Of a stretch of 64,000 nt of DNA, positions 63,881 to 64,000 are shown in pieces. Under the pieces are notes generated by a model, which was not told the origin of the DNA, did not search any database, and saw nothing but the letters and a program-made list of their open reading frames with translations. The DNA comes from Oceanobacillus jeddahensis (GTDB lineage: Bacteria; Bacillota; Bacilli; Bacillales; Amphibacillaceae), in NCBI RefSeq assembly GCF_000750635.1, contig NZ_CCDM010000004.1, positions 326,889 to 390,888 on the forward strand, read 5' to 3'. Positions within the stretch are counted from its first letter, which is position 1. Every line of letters begins with the position of its first letter. The position numbers and the translations under genes were made by a program.

Positions 63881-64000
63881 AAGTGTTTGAATACTTTAGC
63901 TTTCAGAAGTCTACTTCTGACTTAAATGTTTAAGAAAAACGAGGTTGTTTTTCTTCTTTCGTACTGGTTGTTTTGTTCAGTTTTCAAAGAGCAATTTGTT
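63881..64000 (-). promoter_or_regulatory. rRNA leader with boxA-like antitermination site
   Basis: The minus strand carries TGCTCTTTGAAAACTGAAC at about 63978-63996 and the hairpin CAGAAGTAGACTTCTG just before the 16S gene. The promoter itself lies beyond the window. Confidence 0.7.

Overview
The window looks like chromosome from a low-GC, endospore-former-type Bacillota, most likely a Bacillaceae genus close to Oceanobacillus or Virgibacillus. The reasons are AT-rich DNA with strong AGGAGG-type ribosome binding sites, a Bacillus trnD-like tRNA series behind a 16S-23S-5S operon, bacitracin-type ABC/two-component modules, a TRAP-TAXI importer, and acidic surface sequences in the exported lipoproteins. 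The genus is an inference; the 16S gene (62317-63880, minus) would settle it.

Layout. 1-174: start of an exported lipoprotein. 517-3969: response regulator, histidine kinase and BcrAB-like ABC exporter (plus). 4111-6991: FabH and a serine hydrolase (minus). 7025-11299: a second, paralogous ABC exporter/lipoprotein/two-component operon (minus). 11693-20642: a mostly minus-strand block with a DHA2 efflux pump, a MerR/C45-acyltransferase pair, a PH-like/LacI/HAD operon, a ClbS-like pseudogene, an APH-like kinase and three Nudix hydrolases. 21070-27429: one seven-gene plus-strand operon joining a NitT/TauT-type ABC importer to a thioesterase, an acyl-CoA synthetase, an MDR oxidoreductase and an SDR; it reads as an uptake and CoA-activation pathway for an unidentified carboxylic acid. 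27430-33650: a scarred region with insertions of a structured dispersed repeat, a gene split by that repeat, a truncated ABC-F gene and a remnant of an integrative element. 33666-49863: many small resistance, detoxification and regulator genes (PhzF, GNAT, two DHA3 pumps, RidA, TetR, ArsR, VOC, alpha/beta hydrolase, DinB, APH, serine hydrolase). 50089-57551: a TRAP-TAXI importer flanked by two copies of an NAD(P)-binding gene (one dead) and by IS remnants. 57561-64000: a minus-strand rRNA operon followed by 14 tRNA genes and a terminator.

Most notable are four things. (1) The TAXI solute-binding protein at 52739-53725 has its two halves in swapped order, so it appears circularly permuted. (2) A family of dispersed repeats (copies near 5.26, 27.4, 28.4, 32.9, 40.9, 42.9 and 49.1 kb) carries hairpins with compensatory changes and ATAAA at both edges; one copy splits a small gene whose frame is restored exactly when the repeat is removed. 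(3) A 5-codon leader ORF with a perfect ribosome binding site precedes nested stems that could hide the ribosome binding site of a Mef-like efflux pump, as in translational attenuation. (4) The uncharacterised importer plus CoA-ligase operon. Several promoters carry readable operators: tandem 11-bp repeats for the two-component systems, a 19-bp MerR spacer, a LacI-type dyad, a TetR dyad and a duplicated ArsR dyad.
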